From: Comamonas testosteroni
GTDB taxonomy: Bacteria > Pseudomonadota > Gammaproteobacteria > Burkholderiales > Burkholderiaceae_C
Direction: 5' to 3'
Assembly (NCBI RefSeq): GCF_000761245.1
Contig: NZ_AWOR01000045.1
Span: 1 to 64,000, forward strand
Length of the DNA stretch: 64,000 nucleotides
Shown: in pieces, positions 15,953-24,706 of the stretch
Layout of the letters: every line of letters starts with the position of its first letter
Position numbering within the stretch: position 1 is the first letter of the stretch
Position numbers and translations under genes: made by a program
Notes under the pieces: model-generated
What the model was told of the DNA's origin: nothing
The model's database searches: none
The model's input: the letters and a program-made list of their open reading frames with translations, nothing else

Positions 15953-16672
15953 TCAGCAGTCGGCGTATCCAGCCATCAACTCCATCAAGGGCGGCAGGCG
16001 TCCGCTGGCAGGCAGAGCAAGCAGCGACCGGTACACCCGGGTTTGCAGAACAAAGTCCTGCTGTTGCGGCTTTTCGAGGTGCTGCGCCTGCATCCGGTCG
16101 GCCCACCACCGGCCCCCCTGGGTGCATGCCGGTCCATCCAAATGCTCGGCCAGCATGACCACCGTGACTTCCCCCTGGGCTTGCTCGGCAATGCGCTCCC
16201 CGCCAACGGGGTAGTGCAAGCAACGCTCGACGGGCACCACACCCGCCATGACACGCAGCAGACGCCCTTGCTGCACCGCCTGCTCCGCCCAGCGGGCTGC
16301 CTGCACGGCCCAGGCCTGCACATCGGTGGTGACGGCCTTGAGCGTCGTCAGCGCCGCACCGCTGGATGCTCCAGCCTGCAGTTGCAATAGACAGGGCCTG
16401 CGTATGAAGGCACTCAGGCGCGGCCGCATGCGTGCCGACCAGGGCGTGGGATTGGCGATCACATCCGCATACTCGGCTGAGTCCAGGGCCGCCAGAGACT
16501 CCAGGCCGTAAAGCGTGAAGTACCCGCAGGCGCCGGCATAGCGATGGCCGTAGACAAAGCCTGGCAGGCCCACGCGCTCGGGCACATGCTCGAGGGCATG
16601 CCAAGCCTCATATTCTGCGCGAGCCTCGGGCCGGTCGATGTCGTTCCACAAGGCCAGGAAGGCGCTGCTCAT
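15953..16672 (-). CDS. Hypothetical protein with ferredoxin-like (EthD/DUF4286-like) N-terminal domain
   Basis: A 239-aa cytoplasmic protein. The first half contains EYEAWHALEHVPERVGLPGFVYGHRY, split here as EYEAWHALEHVPER and VGLPGFVYGHRY, typical of small alpha/beta-barrel proteins of the EthD/DUF4286 kind that act on small molecules as dimers. The second half (about 105-225) is less clear, but ends each half with similar WxAxM...L segments, so it may be an internal duplication giving an intramolecular dimer. Its start overlaps the stop of the upstream zinc dehydrogenase by ATGA (16669-16672), hence coupled translation and a likely shared substrate. Exact function not recognised. Confidence 0.75.
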   Translation of the reverse strand: MSSAFLALWNDIDRPEARAEYEAWHALEHVPERVGLPGFVYGHRYAGACGYFTLYGLESLAALDSAEYADVIANPTPWSARMRPRLSAFIRRPCLLQLQAGASSGAALTTLKAVTTDVQAWAVQAARWAEQAVQQGRLLRVMAGVVPVERCLHYPVGGERIAEQAQGEVTVVMLAEHLDGPACTQGGRWWADRMQAQHLEKPQQQDFVLQTRVYRSLLALPASGRLPPLMELMAGYADC

Positions 16673-17718
16673 GGTGCACAACCCGCGCCGGGTTGAATCA
16701 GCACCTTGCTCGCCAGCCGCGCCCGCGCCAGCTCAAAACCATGCCCGGCCTGCGCAAGCGGCACACGATGGGTGATCATGAGGCGCAGTTGATCCTGATG
16801 GGTCTGCATGAATTCAACGACCTCCAGCCAGCAGCGCTCAGGCGCGCGATAGGAGCCGCGCAACTGCTGATGGCGTCGCACCAGGGCTGTCAGGTCAAGC
16901 GGCACGGGAGCGGAATGAATGCCGGCAATCACCAGAACGCCATGGGTCTTGAGCGCGCGCAGGGCCGGGGCCAGCACGGCCGCCGCGCCGGTGGCTTCGA
17001 TCACCACGTCAAAGAAAGCTTCCTGCGTATACGCAGCAAGGGCTTCGTCGATGTCCTGCCCCTCGAAGTCCAGCAAATCCTCGAACCCCATGGAGCGCAG
17101 GACCTCCAGCCGCGCGGCATCGCCATGGCCGGCAACCACCACCTGGGCGGCCCCTGCGGCACGGGCAAACAGCGCAATGCCCTGACCGATATTGCCCGGC
17201 CCCAGGACGAGCACGCGATCGCCGGGCTGGACATTGCCCGTGCGCACGGCTTCGAAGCTCACCGACAGCGGCTCGGCCAATGCGGCAATCTCGGGGTCCA
17301 CGCCATGCGGAATCGCCACGCAATTGCGCAGGGGCACGGCCACATACTCGGCAAAGCCGCCATGGCGTATGACGCCGATGCCGCGGCGGGTGGTGCAGGC
17401 ATCGAAGGCTCCGGCATTGCAACTGGGGCATCTGCCGCAGGTAACCGAAGGTCGCACGGCCACCAGTTGACCCAGGGGCAGATGCTCTGCCCCCTCGCCT
17501 CTGGCCACGACCACACCGCTGAACTCGTGGCCCACGGTCACCGGCAGCGCGGCCTGCAAAAAGTGATAGCTCGCCGTCCAGGCATCGATATGCAGATCCG
17601 TGCCACAGACACCTGTGGAATGAACCCGCAGCAGCACCTCACCTGCGGCAGGCGACGGCATGTCGACCTCGTTGAGCTTCAGTCCCTTGGCGGACTCGGT
17701 TTTTTGCAAGGCTTGCAT
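16669..17718 (-). CDS. Zinc-dependent medium-chain alcohol/polyol dehydrogenase
   Basis: A 349-aa MDR-family enzyme. Catalytic zinc region GVCGTDLHI with GHEFSGVVV, structural-zinc cysteines in VTCGRCPSCNAGAFDAC, and a Rossmann motif VLGPGNIGQGIALFA followed by substrate-loop residues are all seen. It resembles threonine, sorbitol and galactitol dehydrogenases, which oxidise a secondary alcohol with NAD. The family N terminus fits the ATG at 17718 (MQALQKTES); earlier in-frame ATGs (17748, 17784, 17787) would give atypical extensions, and none has a strong ribosome site. Head gene of the minus-strand operon with the 239-aa protein and Bug receptor, divergent from a LysR regulator. Confidence 0.88.
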   Translation of the reverse strand: MQALQKTESAKGLKLNEVDMPSPAAGEVLLRVHSTGVCGTDLHIDAWTASYHFLQAALPVTVGHEFSGVVVARGEGAEHLPLGQLVAVRPSVTCGRCPSCNAGAFDACTTRRGIGVIRHGGFAEYVAVPLRNCVAIPHGVDPEIAALAEPLSVSFEAVRTGNVQPGDRVLVLGPGNIGQGIALFARAAGAAQVVVAGHGDAARLEVLRSMGFEDLLDFEGQDIDEALAAYTQEAFFDVVIEATGAAAVLAPALRALKTHGVLVIAGIHSAPVPLDLTALVRRHQQLRGSYRAPERCWLEVVEFMQTHQDQLRLMITHRVPLAQAGHGFELARARLASKVLIQPGAGCAP

Positions 17719-17849
17719 GAGACAGGCAATGCATGCGTGGACATGCATCTCAGAACGAACAGGATCGGCAGTGTTGCCGCCCATCATTCATATGTCCAAC
17801 ACTGATTAAATATAAAAATCATACTTTTGAGATATGGATTGATTCAGGC

Positions 17850-18797
17850 ATGGAACTGAGACATCTGCGCTACTTCGTGGCGGTCGCCGAGCAGGGCAAC
17901 GTCAGCCGGGCGGCCCGCAAACTGTTCATCGCCCAGCCGCCGCTGTCACAGCAGCTCAAGCAACTCGAGGACGAGGTCGGTGCCCAACTCTTCACGCGCC
18001 TGCCACGCGGCATGCAGCTCACTGCGGCGGGCGAGTCGCTGCTGGAAGATGCGCGCGTCATATTGGCGCGCGCCGAGCAAGCCCCCTTGCGTGCGCGCGA
18101 ACGCGAACGCAGCAGCCAGACCGTGCTGCGCCTGGGGCTGGTTCCCTCGGCCATGCAGTCGCTGCTGCCCGGTCTGCTGCAGGCCGTGGCACAGGCCGGC
18201 TGTGAGGTGCAGATCGAAGCCCGCGAAATGATTTCCTCCCAGCAACAGCGGGCCTTGCGCCAGGGCGAGCTGGAACTCGGTTTTGCCCGGCCCGGCCACA
18301 AGGAGGCCGACGAGCTTGAGCTGGCCAGCATTGATGACCCCTATTGCCTGGCTGTTCCGGTCTCGCATTCTCTGGCCGCAGGCAGCGGAATGCTGGATCT
18401 TCAAGCCGCCGTGCATCAGCCCTTTGTGGGCTTCACCCGCTATCAGGACACCGACTACTTCGACCGCACGGTCGCGCTGTGCGCCGAGGCCGGCTTCACT
18501 CCGCTGATCCGCCACGAAGCCGGTCAGTTGGTGAATGTGCTGGCGCTCGTGGCCTGCGGTCTGGGCGTGGCCATCGTGCCGGCGTCCTTTGCGATGTTCC
18601 ACCGAGAGCAGATCGTGTTCCGACCGCTTCGGGCTTCGCGCCAGATCAGCCGGCTCGCCGTCCTGGCGTCTGCCCAAGCGCTCAAGAGCAACCCCATGCT
18701 GGACCTTGTCGCCCAGCTCGCGCAATCCCAGCTGCAGGCCCTGGCTGCACAGCTGGCGCAACAGGGAGCGACGCCTTCTCGACCACGGCCGGTTTGA
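17850..18797 (+). CDS. LysR-family transcriptional regulator
   Basis: A 315-aa protein with an N-terminal winged helix-turn-helix (MELRHLRYFVAVAEQGNVSRAARKL..., residues 1-60) and a periplasmic-binding-fold effector domain (about 90-295), most like the BenM/CatR/TfdR subgroup by its start MELRHLRYFVAVAE and QPPLSQQLKQLEDEVG. The ATG at 17850 is the homology start. It is divergent from the dehydrogenase operon at 14940-17718; the 130-base A/T-rich space between them presumably carries the operator. It likely activates that operon in response to its substrate or an intermediate. Effector unknown. Confidence 0.92.
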   Translation: MELRHLRYFVAVAEQGNVSRAARKLFIAQPPLSQQLKQLEDEVGAQLFTRLPRGMQLTAAGESLLEDARVILARAEQAPLRARERERSSQTVLRLGLVPSAMQSLLPGLLQAVAQAGCEVQIEAREMISSQQQRALRQGELELGFARPGHKEADELELASIDDPYCLAVPVSHSLAAGSGMLDLQAAVHQPFVGFTRYQDTDYFDRTVALCAEAGFTPLIRHEAGQLVNVLALVACGLGVAIVPASFAMFHREQIVFRPLRASRQISRLAVLASAQALKSNPMLDLVAQLAQSQLQALAAQLAQQGATPSRPRPV

Positions 18798-18855
18798 TTT
18801 ATATAACCAAATCGTCTGACAACTCATGGTTTTTATAGCGACAATTGCGTTAATC

Positions 18856-19869
18856 ATGAGCATCAGCCACTACATCAAGGAAATCGGTCGCGGCACCAAG
18901 GGCGCGCGTTCTCTTTCGCGGGCCCAGGCCTGCGATCTGATGGGGCAGGTGCTGGACGGCAAGGTCAGCGATCTGGAGCTGGGCGGCTTTTGCATCGCCA
19001 TGCGCTTCAAGGGCGAAAGCGCCGAAGAGCTGGCAGGCTTTCTCGACGCCACCCAGCAGCGTCTGCCCGCGTGGCCGCAGGCCCATAAGGCCCGCCCCGT
19101 GGTGGTCATCCCCAGCTACAACGGCTCGCGCAAGCTGGCCAATCTCACGCCGCTGCTGGCAGGTCTGCTGGCACAGCAAGGCCTGCCCGTGCTGGTGCAC
19201 GGCAGCCATACCGAGGACAAGCGCCTGGGCACAGCCGAGGTGTGGCAGCAACTGGGCTGGACGGCCATCGAGCGCCCCGTCGCCCTGGAGCCCGGCGACA
19301 AGGTCTGGATGCAGACCCGTCACCTGCTGGCACCGCTGGATCGGCTGCTGCAGATTCGCCGCCAGATGGGCCTGCGCAACCCTGCGCACAGCATCGTCAA
19401 ACTGCTGGACCCTATCCATGGCGGCAGCACCGCGCAATCCGGGCTGGTGCTGGCGAGCTACACCCACCCGGCCTATGCCCAACCCATGATCCAGACGCTG
19501 GCCATGCGCGCGTCCAGTGCGCTGCTGGTGCGCGGCACGGAAGGCGAGGCCGTGGCCGCCCCCCACCGCGAGCCCGTGAGCACGGGAGTGATTGCCGGAG
19601 AAATCTGCTTTGAGCGCTCTTCCCTGCACAGCAGCCAGCTCGCATCCGGCGCTGAGAGCAGCGCCCCGCAGCAAGATCTGAATGCCGAGCAGACAGCCCG
19701 GCTGACGCTGGACATATTGAGCGGCCAGCTTGCTGTGCCGGCACCCATTGCGCAACAACTGGAACAGATACAAGCCCTGCATCGGGCCATGCAGGCCATG
19801 CAGGCCACAGATGCCGACGCCGCCGCCAGCCGCGCCGCACTGCAAGCCTATAACCGCAGCCCCGACTGA
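18856..19869 (+). CDS. ybiB: YbiB-family protein (TrpD2-like nucleic-acid-binding)
   Basis: A 337-aa protein with the anthranilate phosphoribosyltransferase fold. It starts MSISHYIKEIGRGTKGARSL, the typical YbiB/TrpD2 N terminus, and has GGFCIAMRFKGES plus NPAHSIVKLLDPIHGGS. In Escherichia coli YbiB binds nucleic acids rather than anthranilate and lacks phosphoribosyltransferase activity. The ATG at 18856 is preferred to an upstream in-frame GTG/ATG at 18826. It is followed by cobA after 11 bases, the same pairing seen in nitrate-assimilation regions of relatives, so an operon is likely. Confidence 0.88.
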   Translation: MSISHYIKEIGRGTKGARSLSRAQACDLMGQVLDGKVSDLELGGFCIAMRFKGESAEELAGFLDATQQRLPAWPQAHKARPVVVIPSYNGSRKLANLTPLLAGLLAQQGLPVLVHGSHTEDKRLGTAEVWQQLGWTAIERPVALEPGDKVWMQTRHLLAPLDRLLQIRRQMGLRNPAHSIVKLLDPIHGGSTAQSGLVLASYTHPAYAQPMIQTLAMRASSALLVRGTEGEAVAAPHREPVSTGVIAGEICFERSSLHSSQLASGAESSAPQQDLNAEQTARLTLDILSGQLAVPAPIAQQLEQIQALHRAMQAMQATDADAAASRAALQAYNRSPD

Positions 19870-19880
19870 GATCCCCCACA

Positions 19881-20681
19881 ATGACTGCAACTTCCCACAA
19901 CCCCAATCAGCGCGGCTCGTGCACCCTGGTGGGTGCCGGCCCCGGCGACCCCGAACTACTGACCATCAAGGCAGCCAAGGCCATTGCCGCAGCCAGCGTG
20001 CTGTTTGTCGACGACCTCGTCAGCGACGGCGTGATGAGCCATGCCTCGCCCAGTGCCCGCGTGGTCTATGTGGGCAAGCGCGGCGGCTGCAAGAGCACCC
20101 CCCAGGCCTTTATCGAAAAGCTCATGATTGCCGCCGTGCAGGAGGGCGAACGCGTGGTGCGCCTCAAGGGCGGCGACCCCTTCATCTTTGGCCGTGGCGG
20201 CGAGGAGGTCGAACATCTGCGTGAGGCCGGCATCGAGGTGGATGTCATCAACGGAATCACCTCCGGTCTCGCTGGCCTGACCAGCCTGGGCGCCCCGCTG
20301 ACCCACCGCGACCGCGCGCATGGCGTGCTTTTCATGACCGGCCATGCCAAGCCCGGCGACAGCGGCCCCGACTGGCGCCAGATCGCCGCCACGGCCCATG
20401 CGGCCAAGCTGACGCTGGTGATCTATATGGGAGTGAGCAGCGTCGAGCGCATCAGCAGCGAGCTGCTCAGCGGCCTGCCCGGCAGCACGCCCGTGGCCGT
20501 GATCCAGCATGCCAGCCTGCCGCAGCAGCGCCATGCGCTGACTTTCCTGAAGGATTTGCCGCAGAGCATTGCCGACCATCAGCTGGGCAGCCCCAGCATC
20601 ATCATCGTCGGCGATGTGGTCCAGGGCATTGCCGCCTGGCAGAGCCAGCCCCAGGCCTTGCCGCAGTCAGCGGCCGCCTGA
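19881..20681 (+). CDS. cobA: Uroporphyrinogen-III C-methyltransferase
   Basis: A 266-aa SAM-dependent methyltransferase that methylates uroporphyrinogen III at C2 and C7 to precorrin-2, the first step toward sirohaem and cobalamin. The SUMT signatures are VGAGPGDP (17-24) and GDPFIFGRGGEE (98-109), with VVYVGKRGG between them. It is a single-domain enzyme, not a CysG fusion, so oxidase/ferrochelatase functions must be encoded elsewhere. Second gene after ybiB. Sirohaem need suggests a link to nitrite or sulfite reduction. Confidence 0.95.
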   Translation: MTATSHNPNQRGSCTLVGAGPGDPELLTIKAAKAIAAASVLFVDDLVSDGVMSHASPSARVVYVGKRGGCKSTPQAFIEKLMIAAVQEGERVVRLKGGDPFIFGRGGEEVEHLREAGIEVDVINGITSGLAGLTSLGAPLTHRDRAHGVLFMTGHAKPGDSGPDWRQIAATAHAAKLTLVIYMGVSSVERISSELLSGLPGSTPVAVIQHASLPQQRHALTFLKDLPQSIADHQLGSPSIIIVGDVVQGIAAWQSQPQALPQSAAA

Positions 20682-20734
20682 GCCAGGAGCGCCCCCCCGG
20701 GCTGTCCCGCAACCCGGGCTAGCGACGACCCGGC

Positions 20735-21214
20735 TCAGGGAGTACGAGTCTCGGCAAAGCGCTCGGCCAGCTCCTTGCGCAGCTCCTTGCGCACGATGGC
20801 GGCGTTCCAGCGGCGCTTTTCCTCGTCGGTTTCGAGCTGCAGCGGGGGCACAGGGGCAGGTTTTTTGTCATCGTCCACCGCAACCATGGTGAAGAAGCAG
20901 CTGTTCACGTGGCGCACCACCTGGCTGCGAATCTCCTCGGCAATCACCTTGATGCCGATTTCCATGGACGACTTGCCGGTGTGGTTCACGCTGGCCAGAA
21001 AAGTCACCAGCTCGCCCACATGGATGGGCTGCAGAAACATCACCTGATCCACGCTCAGCGTCACGACATAGCGGCCCGCATAGCGGCTGGCGCAGGCATA
21101 GGCGACCTGGTCCAGCAATTTCAAGATGGCGCCCCCGTGCACATTGCCGGAAAAGTTGGCCATGTCAGGCGACATGAGCACGGTCATGCTCAGCTGGTGG
21201 GATGGTGTATTCAT
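20735..21214 (-). CDS. Acyl-CoA thioesterase, YciA/BACH hotdog family
   Basis: A 159-aa single hotdog-domain protein. The segment MSPDMANFSGNVHGGAILKLLD holds the family's Asn and Asp positions at the active site (NxxGxxHGGxxLxxxD-type; given here as SGNVHGGAILKLLD), followed by FLQPIHVGELVTFLASV and SSMEIGIKV. It hydrolyses acyl-CoA to free CoA and acid, probably as a hexamer. The ATG at 21214 is the homology start; a longer frame to 21271 adds an unlikely cysteine-rich extension. The C-terminal tail is charged. Converges on cobA; single gene. Confidence 0.9.
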   Translation of the reverse strand: MNTPSHQLSMTVLMSPDMANFSGNVHGGAILKLLDQVAYACASRYAGRYVVTLSVDQVMFLQPIHVGELVTFLASVNHTGKSSMEIGIKVIAEEIRSQVVRHVNSCFFTMVAVDDDKKPAPVPPLQLETDEEKRRWNAAIVRKELRKELAERFAETRTP

Positions 21215-21407
21215 GGGGCGCGATTCTAGAAGTGATCCATGGCACATGCAGAGGCTTGCCACATATCCCAACAGGACAACGGGCTGGCGGCTGCGCAGGC
21301 ATCACGATCCATGCATTGCGGGACTTTGTCAGCCCCTCAAACCCCGGTGACCAGCCATCTGGGACAATGACCGGCTTTGTTGTTCGTGCTTCAGCGCCCT
21401 GCCCGCC

Positions 21408-22682
21408 GTGTCCTCCACCCCACAGGTCCCCTTCCAGATTTTTGACGCCATCATCATCGGCGCCGGTGCCGCCGGCCTGTTCTGCGCAGCCCAGGCCGGC
21501 CAGCAGGGCCTGAAAGTGCTGCTGATCGATCATGCGCCCAAGGTGGCCGAGAAGATCCGCATCTCGGGCGGCGGACGCTGCAACTTCACCAACCGCGACC
21601 TCGACGTGCGTGCGCCGCACAAGCATTTTGTGGGGCAGAACCCTCAGTTCTGTCGCTCGGCCCTCTCGCGCTTCACGCCTGCCGACTTCATCACGCTGAT
21701 GGACAAACACGGCATTGCCCACCATGAAAAGCACAAGGGCCAGCTGTTTGCCGACCATTCGGCCGAGGACATCATCGCCATGCTGCTGGCCGAGTGCACC
21801 GCAGGCGGCGTGCAGCGCTGGCAGCCTTGCCAGGTCAAGAAGGTAATGTCTTCACCGGCAAACGCAGATACTGAAAGCGATTGCAGCTATCAGATTGAAA
21901 CCGATCGCGGCCTGGTGCAGGCTGCCAATCTGGTCATCGCCACCGGCGGCCTGAGCATTCCCAAGATTGGCGCCACCGACTTCGGCTACCGGCTGGCCCA
22001 GCAGTTCGATCTGCCGCTGATCGAGCGCACGCCCGGCCTGGTGCCCATGACCTTCGACGGCGAAGGCTGGCAGCCCTACGCGGGCCTGGCCGGTCTGGCC
22101 CTGCCCGTGGAAATCAGCACCGGAAGCAAAAAGGAGCGCATGAGCTTCCACGAGGATTTGCTGTTCACCCATCGCGGCCTCTCCGGCCCGGCGGTGCTGC
22201 AGATCTCCAGCTACTGGAAGCCCGGCACCGCGCTGCAGATCAATCTGCTGCCGGGCGTGGATCTGGCCGAGGTGCTGGCCCAGGCCAAGCTCCACTCGCG
22301 CAAGCTGGTGGCCAACGAGCTGGCCGCCCACCTGCCCGCGCGCCTGGCCGATGCCTGGGTCGGCCGCATGCCCGAGCTGCAGCGCCCCATCAACGAGGCC
22401 GGCGACAAGGCCCTGGCCAGACTGGCCGAACAGCTGTCGCGCTGGGAGATCACTCCCACGGGCACCGAAGGCTATAAAAAAGCCGAGGTCACCTTGGGCG
22501 GCGTAGACACCAAGGTGCTGTCCCAGCAAACCATGGAGTGCAAGAGCCGGCCGGGCCTGTACTTTATCGGCGAGGTGGTGGACATCACGGGCTGGCTGGG
22601 CGGCTACAACTTCCAGTGGGCCTGGGCCAGTGCCGCCGCCTGCGCGCAGGCCATGGCGCAAAAGCAGTCAATCCTGGCTTGA
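21408..22682 (+). CDS. HI0933/YhiN-family FAD-dependent oxidoreductase
   Basis: A 424-aa flavoprotein of the HI0933-like family. The dinucleotide-binding motif IIIGAGAAGLFCA (15-27) is followed by the diagnostic RISGGGRCNFTN (51-62). The C terminus has the GGVDTKVL...YFIGEVVDITGWLGGYN region (given in parts) that closes the FAD site. Reaction unknown; the family is widely conserved and sometimes called aminoacetone oxidase-like. The start is GTG at 21408. Single gene, ended by a strong bidirectional terminator. Confidence 0.9.
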   Translation: MSSTPQVPFQIFDAIIIGAGAAGLFCAAQAGQQGLKVLLIDHAPKVAEKIRISGGGRCNFTNRDLDVRAPHKHFVGQNPQFCRSALSRFTPADFITLMDKHGIAHHEKHKGQLFADHSAEDIIAMLLAECTAGGVQRWQPCQVKKVMSSPANADTESDCSYQIETDRGLVQAANLVIATGGLSIPKIGATDFGYRLAQQFDLPLIERTPGLVPMTFDGEGWQPYAGLAGLALPVEISTGSKKERMSFHEDLLFTHRGLSGPAVLQISSYWKPGTALQINLLPGVDLAEVLAQAKLHSRKLVANELAAHLPARLADAWVGRMPELQRPINEAGDKALARLAEQLSRWEITPTGTEGYKKAEVTLGGVDTKVLSQQTMECKSRPGLYFIGEVVDITGWLGGYNFQWAWASAAACAQAMAQKQSILA

Positions 22683-22712
22683 GCGACTGAAATCGGAGCG
22701 GCAGCCTCCATG

Positions 22713-22741
22713 AAAAAAGGATGGTTGAACCATCCTTTTTT
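22713..22741. terminator. Bidirectional terminator after the HI0933-type gene
   Basis: AAAAAAGGATGG (22713-22724) pairs with CCATCCTTTTTT (22730-22741), loop TTGAA. It serves both the flavoprotein gene and the converging BMP-family gene. Confidence 0.9.
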
Positions 22742-22770
22742 GCTGCCTGCGCCTTCGGCGCAACATCCGC

Positions 22771-23820
22771 TCAGGCAGAAAACTCCTTGCCTTCATAGTG
22801 CTCGGGAACCTTGAGCTGCCCCGAGGCGATGGCAGCCGACGCCTTGGCCACTCGCTCGCGCACAGCGGCTGCCACGCCCTGGCCCATGGTCAGGCGTACG
22901 GCGGCGGGGTCGCTCAGGCCAATCTTGCGAATACCGGGGCCGGGCGCACCACGCTGCTGCATGTCCTTGACGGCCAAAAACGCGCCAATGCCCACATCGG
23001 CCCAGGCGGAAGCGACAAACACCTGCGGGTCCACCGCGGTCCAGTCGATCACATTGCCGATCTGGCGCGTGCCCGCATCGCGGCAGGCCTGGGTCACGCC
23101 ATCGCGGCCGGAGTTGAGCATGGTGAAGATCACATCGGCACCGGCAGCCATCTGGGCCTTGGCGATGCGAAGCGACAAGGCGTTGTCGTCCTGATCGCCC
23201 GAGAAATTCGTCAGCAGCTTGACCCTGGAATCGGTATCGCGCACACCGGCCGCATAGGCTGCACGGCCCTTGAGCCCCGGCGGCACGCGAATGCCCGACA
23301 TATGGCCGACCACACCGGTTTTGGTGGTCAGGGCCGCCAGCACGCCGGCCAGATAGGCCGACTCCTCCTGCAGCACGTCATAGCTGCAGAGATTGCTCCC
23401 CTGCACCGCGCCCTGGGTCACGACGAACTGGGTCTTGGGGAAGCGCGCCGCGACTTCGGCTGCGGCCTGATTGTTCTGCCCGCCATGGGCAATCACCAGC
23501 TGCGCCCCCTGCTCCGCGAGCTGCGCGAGAGCCGGCACCAGCAACTCCTTCCTGGGCGCCATGCCGTCCAGAAAACGGGTCTGCACACCCAGCTCCTGGC
23601 GCGCCTTTTCCAGACCACGCCAGCCGGCCTCCATAAAACCCTTGTCGCTGCGCGAGCCCGCAAACAGACCGCCCACCACCAGAGAACTGCCGGCCGCAGC
23701 AGCGCCCGGAGCCTGGGCCTTGCCGGCACAGGCCGTCAGCGCCAGCAAGCCGGGGACGGCGATGGCCGAAGCCATCCATTGACGACGCGAAACCGAAGAG
23801 GGATGAGAAGCGCTGGACAA
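22771..23820 (-). CDS. BMP-family basic membrane lipoprotein (PnrA-like binding protein) with Tat signal
   Basis: A 349-aa protein from a TTG start at 23820. The choice is made by AAGGAG placed 8 bases upstream; the frame stays open further 5', but that would bury the signal peptide. The N terminus has a twin-arginine motif SRRQWM, a hydrophobic segment and a lipobox LTAC, so it is a Tat-exported lipoprotein. The mature domain is a type I binding fold with VVGGLFAGSRSDKGFMEAG and VIFTMLNSGRDGVTQA. BMP/PnrA proteins bind nucleosides for ABC uptake; other members bind other ligands. No permease or ATPase genes are nearby. Confidence 0.87.
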   Translation of the reverse strand: MSSASHPSSVSRRQWMASAIAVPGLLALTACAGKAQAPGAAAAGSSLVVGGLFAGSRSDKGFMEAGWRGLEKARQELGVQTRFLDGMAPRKELLVPALAQLAEQGAQLVIAHGGQNNQAAAEVAARFPKTQFVVTQGAVQGSNLCSYDVLQEESAYLAGVLAALTTKTGVVGHMSGIRVPPGLKGRAAYAAGVRDTDSRVKLLTNFSGDQDDNALSLRIAKAQMAAGADVIFTMLNSGRDGVTQACRDAGTRQIGNVIDWTAVDPQVFVASAWADVGIGAFLAVKDMQQRGAPGPGIRKIGLSDPAAVRLTMGQGVAAAVRERVAKASAAIASGQLKVPEHYEGKEFSA

Positions 23821-24311
23821 GATGAAAGCTCCTTGGACACGGAAAAACAGCGATGCGCACAGGCACCAGGCCAATCGCTTCCTGACTTGGGTCAAGAAAC
23901 AGAGTTTTCAAACTGTATGCAATTTCCGTGCACAAGATGCTCCACACAAACCCCAGAGTCCAGCGAGACCGACATGGGTTGGAGCAGCGGCGTGCCGGCC
24001 CGCCTGCCGAAGGCCTATGTATTGCGCGCGTCAAAGGCATGAAGACAGGCACAAAGGCACAATGGCGGAGCCTGAACCAGGCCTTTGGCAGCGCAAGCCG
24101 GTAGCGGCAAACCCTGTCACCCTGGCCAGCGCGCGACAGCTTGGCAGCGGTATGCAGACGCAACCCAAGTCTTGGTCTATAATGCTCGACTTTGCTGGCA
24201 TTACCCCGTCGGCCATACTAGTTAAAAAGTGGCGGGGAAACCGCTGTTCACGGCTCTCAGGCCCGATCTTCCCGAGAACCCTCTGTCAGCACAGATATAT
24301 CTGGAAATTAA
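23821..24311. other. Intergenic region between BMP lipoprotein gene and rpsU
   Basis: 491 bases with no credible coding frame. The left end holds the AAGGAG site of the BMP gene. The right end holds the rpsU promoter (TATAAT at 24178-24183) and a leader of about 120 bases. The central 200 bases show nothing I can identify. Confidence 0.6.
24178..24183 (+). promoter_or_regulatory. -10 element of the rpsU promoter
   Basis: A perfect TATAAT lies 129 bases upstream of rpsU. No good TTGACA is present 16-18 bases before it, so activity may depend on an UP element or a factor. It would give an rpsU leader of about 120 bases. Confidence 0.5.
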
Positions 24312-24524
24312 ATGACTACCATCCGCGTCAAAGAAAACGAGCCCTATGAAGTTGCCCTGCGCCGCTTCAAGCGCACCATCGAAAAGCTGGGTCTGCTGAC
24401 CGATCTGCGCGCTCGCGAGTTCTATGAAAAGCCCACAGCCGAGCGCAAGCGCAAGAAGGCTGCTGCCGTGAAGCGTCACTACAAGCGCGTTCGCAGCATG
24501 CAACTGCCTAAGAAGCTGTACTAA
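24312..24524 (+). CDS. rpsU: 30S ribosomal protein S21
   Basis: A 70-aa protein starting [19 protein letters not shown] and ending with the basic [17 protein letters not shown] tail, typical S21. It binds the 30S platform and helps initiation. A weak GGAAA precedes the ATG. A strong terminator sits between it and yqeY, so it is probably made mostly as a single short mRNA, with partial read-through into yqeY. Confidence 0.98.
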   Translation: MTTIRVKENEPYEVALRRFKRTIEKLGLLTDLRAREFYEKPTAERKRKKAAAVKRHYKRVRSMQLPKKLY

Positions 24525-24560
24525 TCGTTGATTAGGACCAGTCGGCCTTAAAACAGCCGC

Positions 24561-24600
24561 AAACCCGCGCTCGGGACGCCAGGCGCGGGTTTTTTGTTTT
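24561..24600 (+). terminator. Rho-independent terminator after rpsU
   Basis: AAACCCGCGC (24561-24570) pairs with GCGCGGGTTT (24583-24592), followed by TTTGTTTT. It separates rpsU from yqeY. Confidence 0.9.
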
Positions 24601-24706
24601 CTGGCCACTGCCAAGCCTGACCGGCCGCGCAGTGACCTCCCAGCGCATGGATAGTCAACGCCGTTCACACGGCGCACCACCATTCGCCCACCCCAAGGAG
24701 AAAGCC

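Noticed and set aside
20682..20734. CCCGGG...CCCGGG hairpin between cobA and the thioesterase gene as a terminator
   Set aside because: Stem is short and no T run follows.
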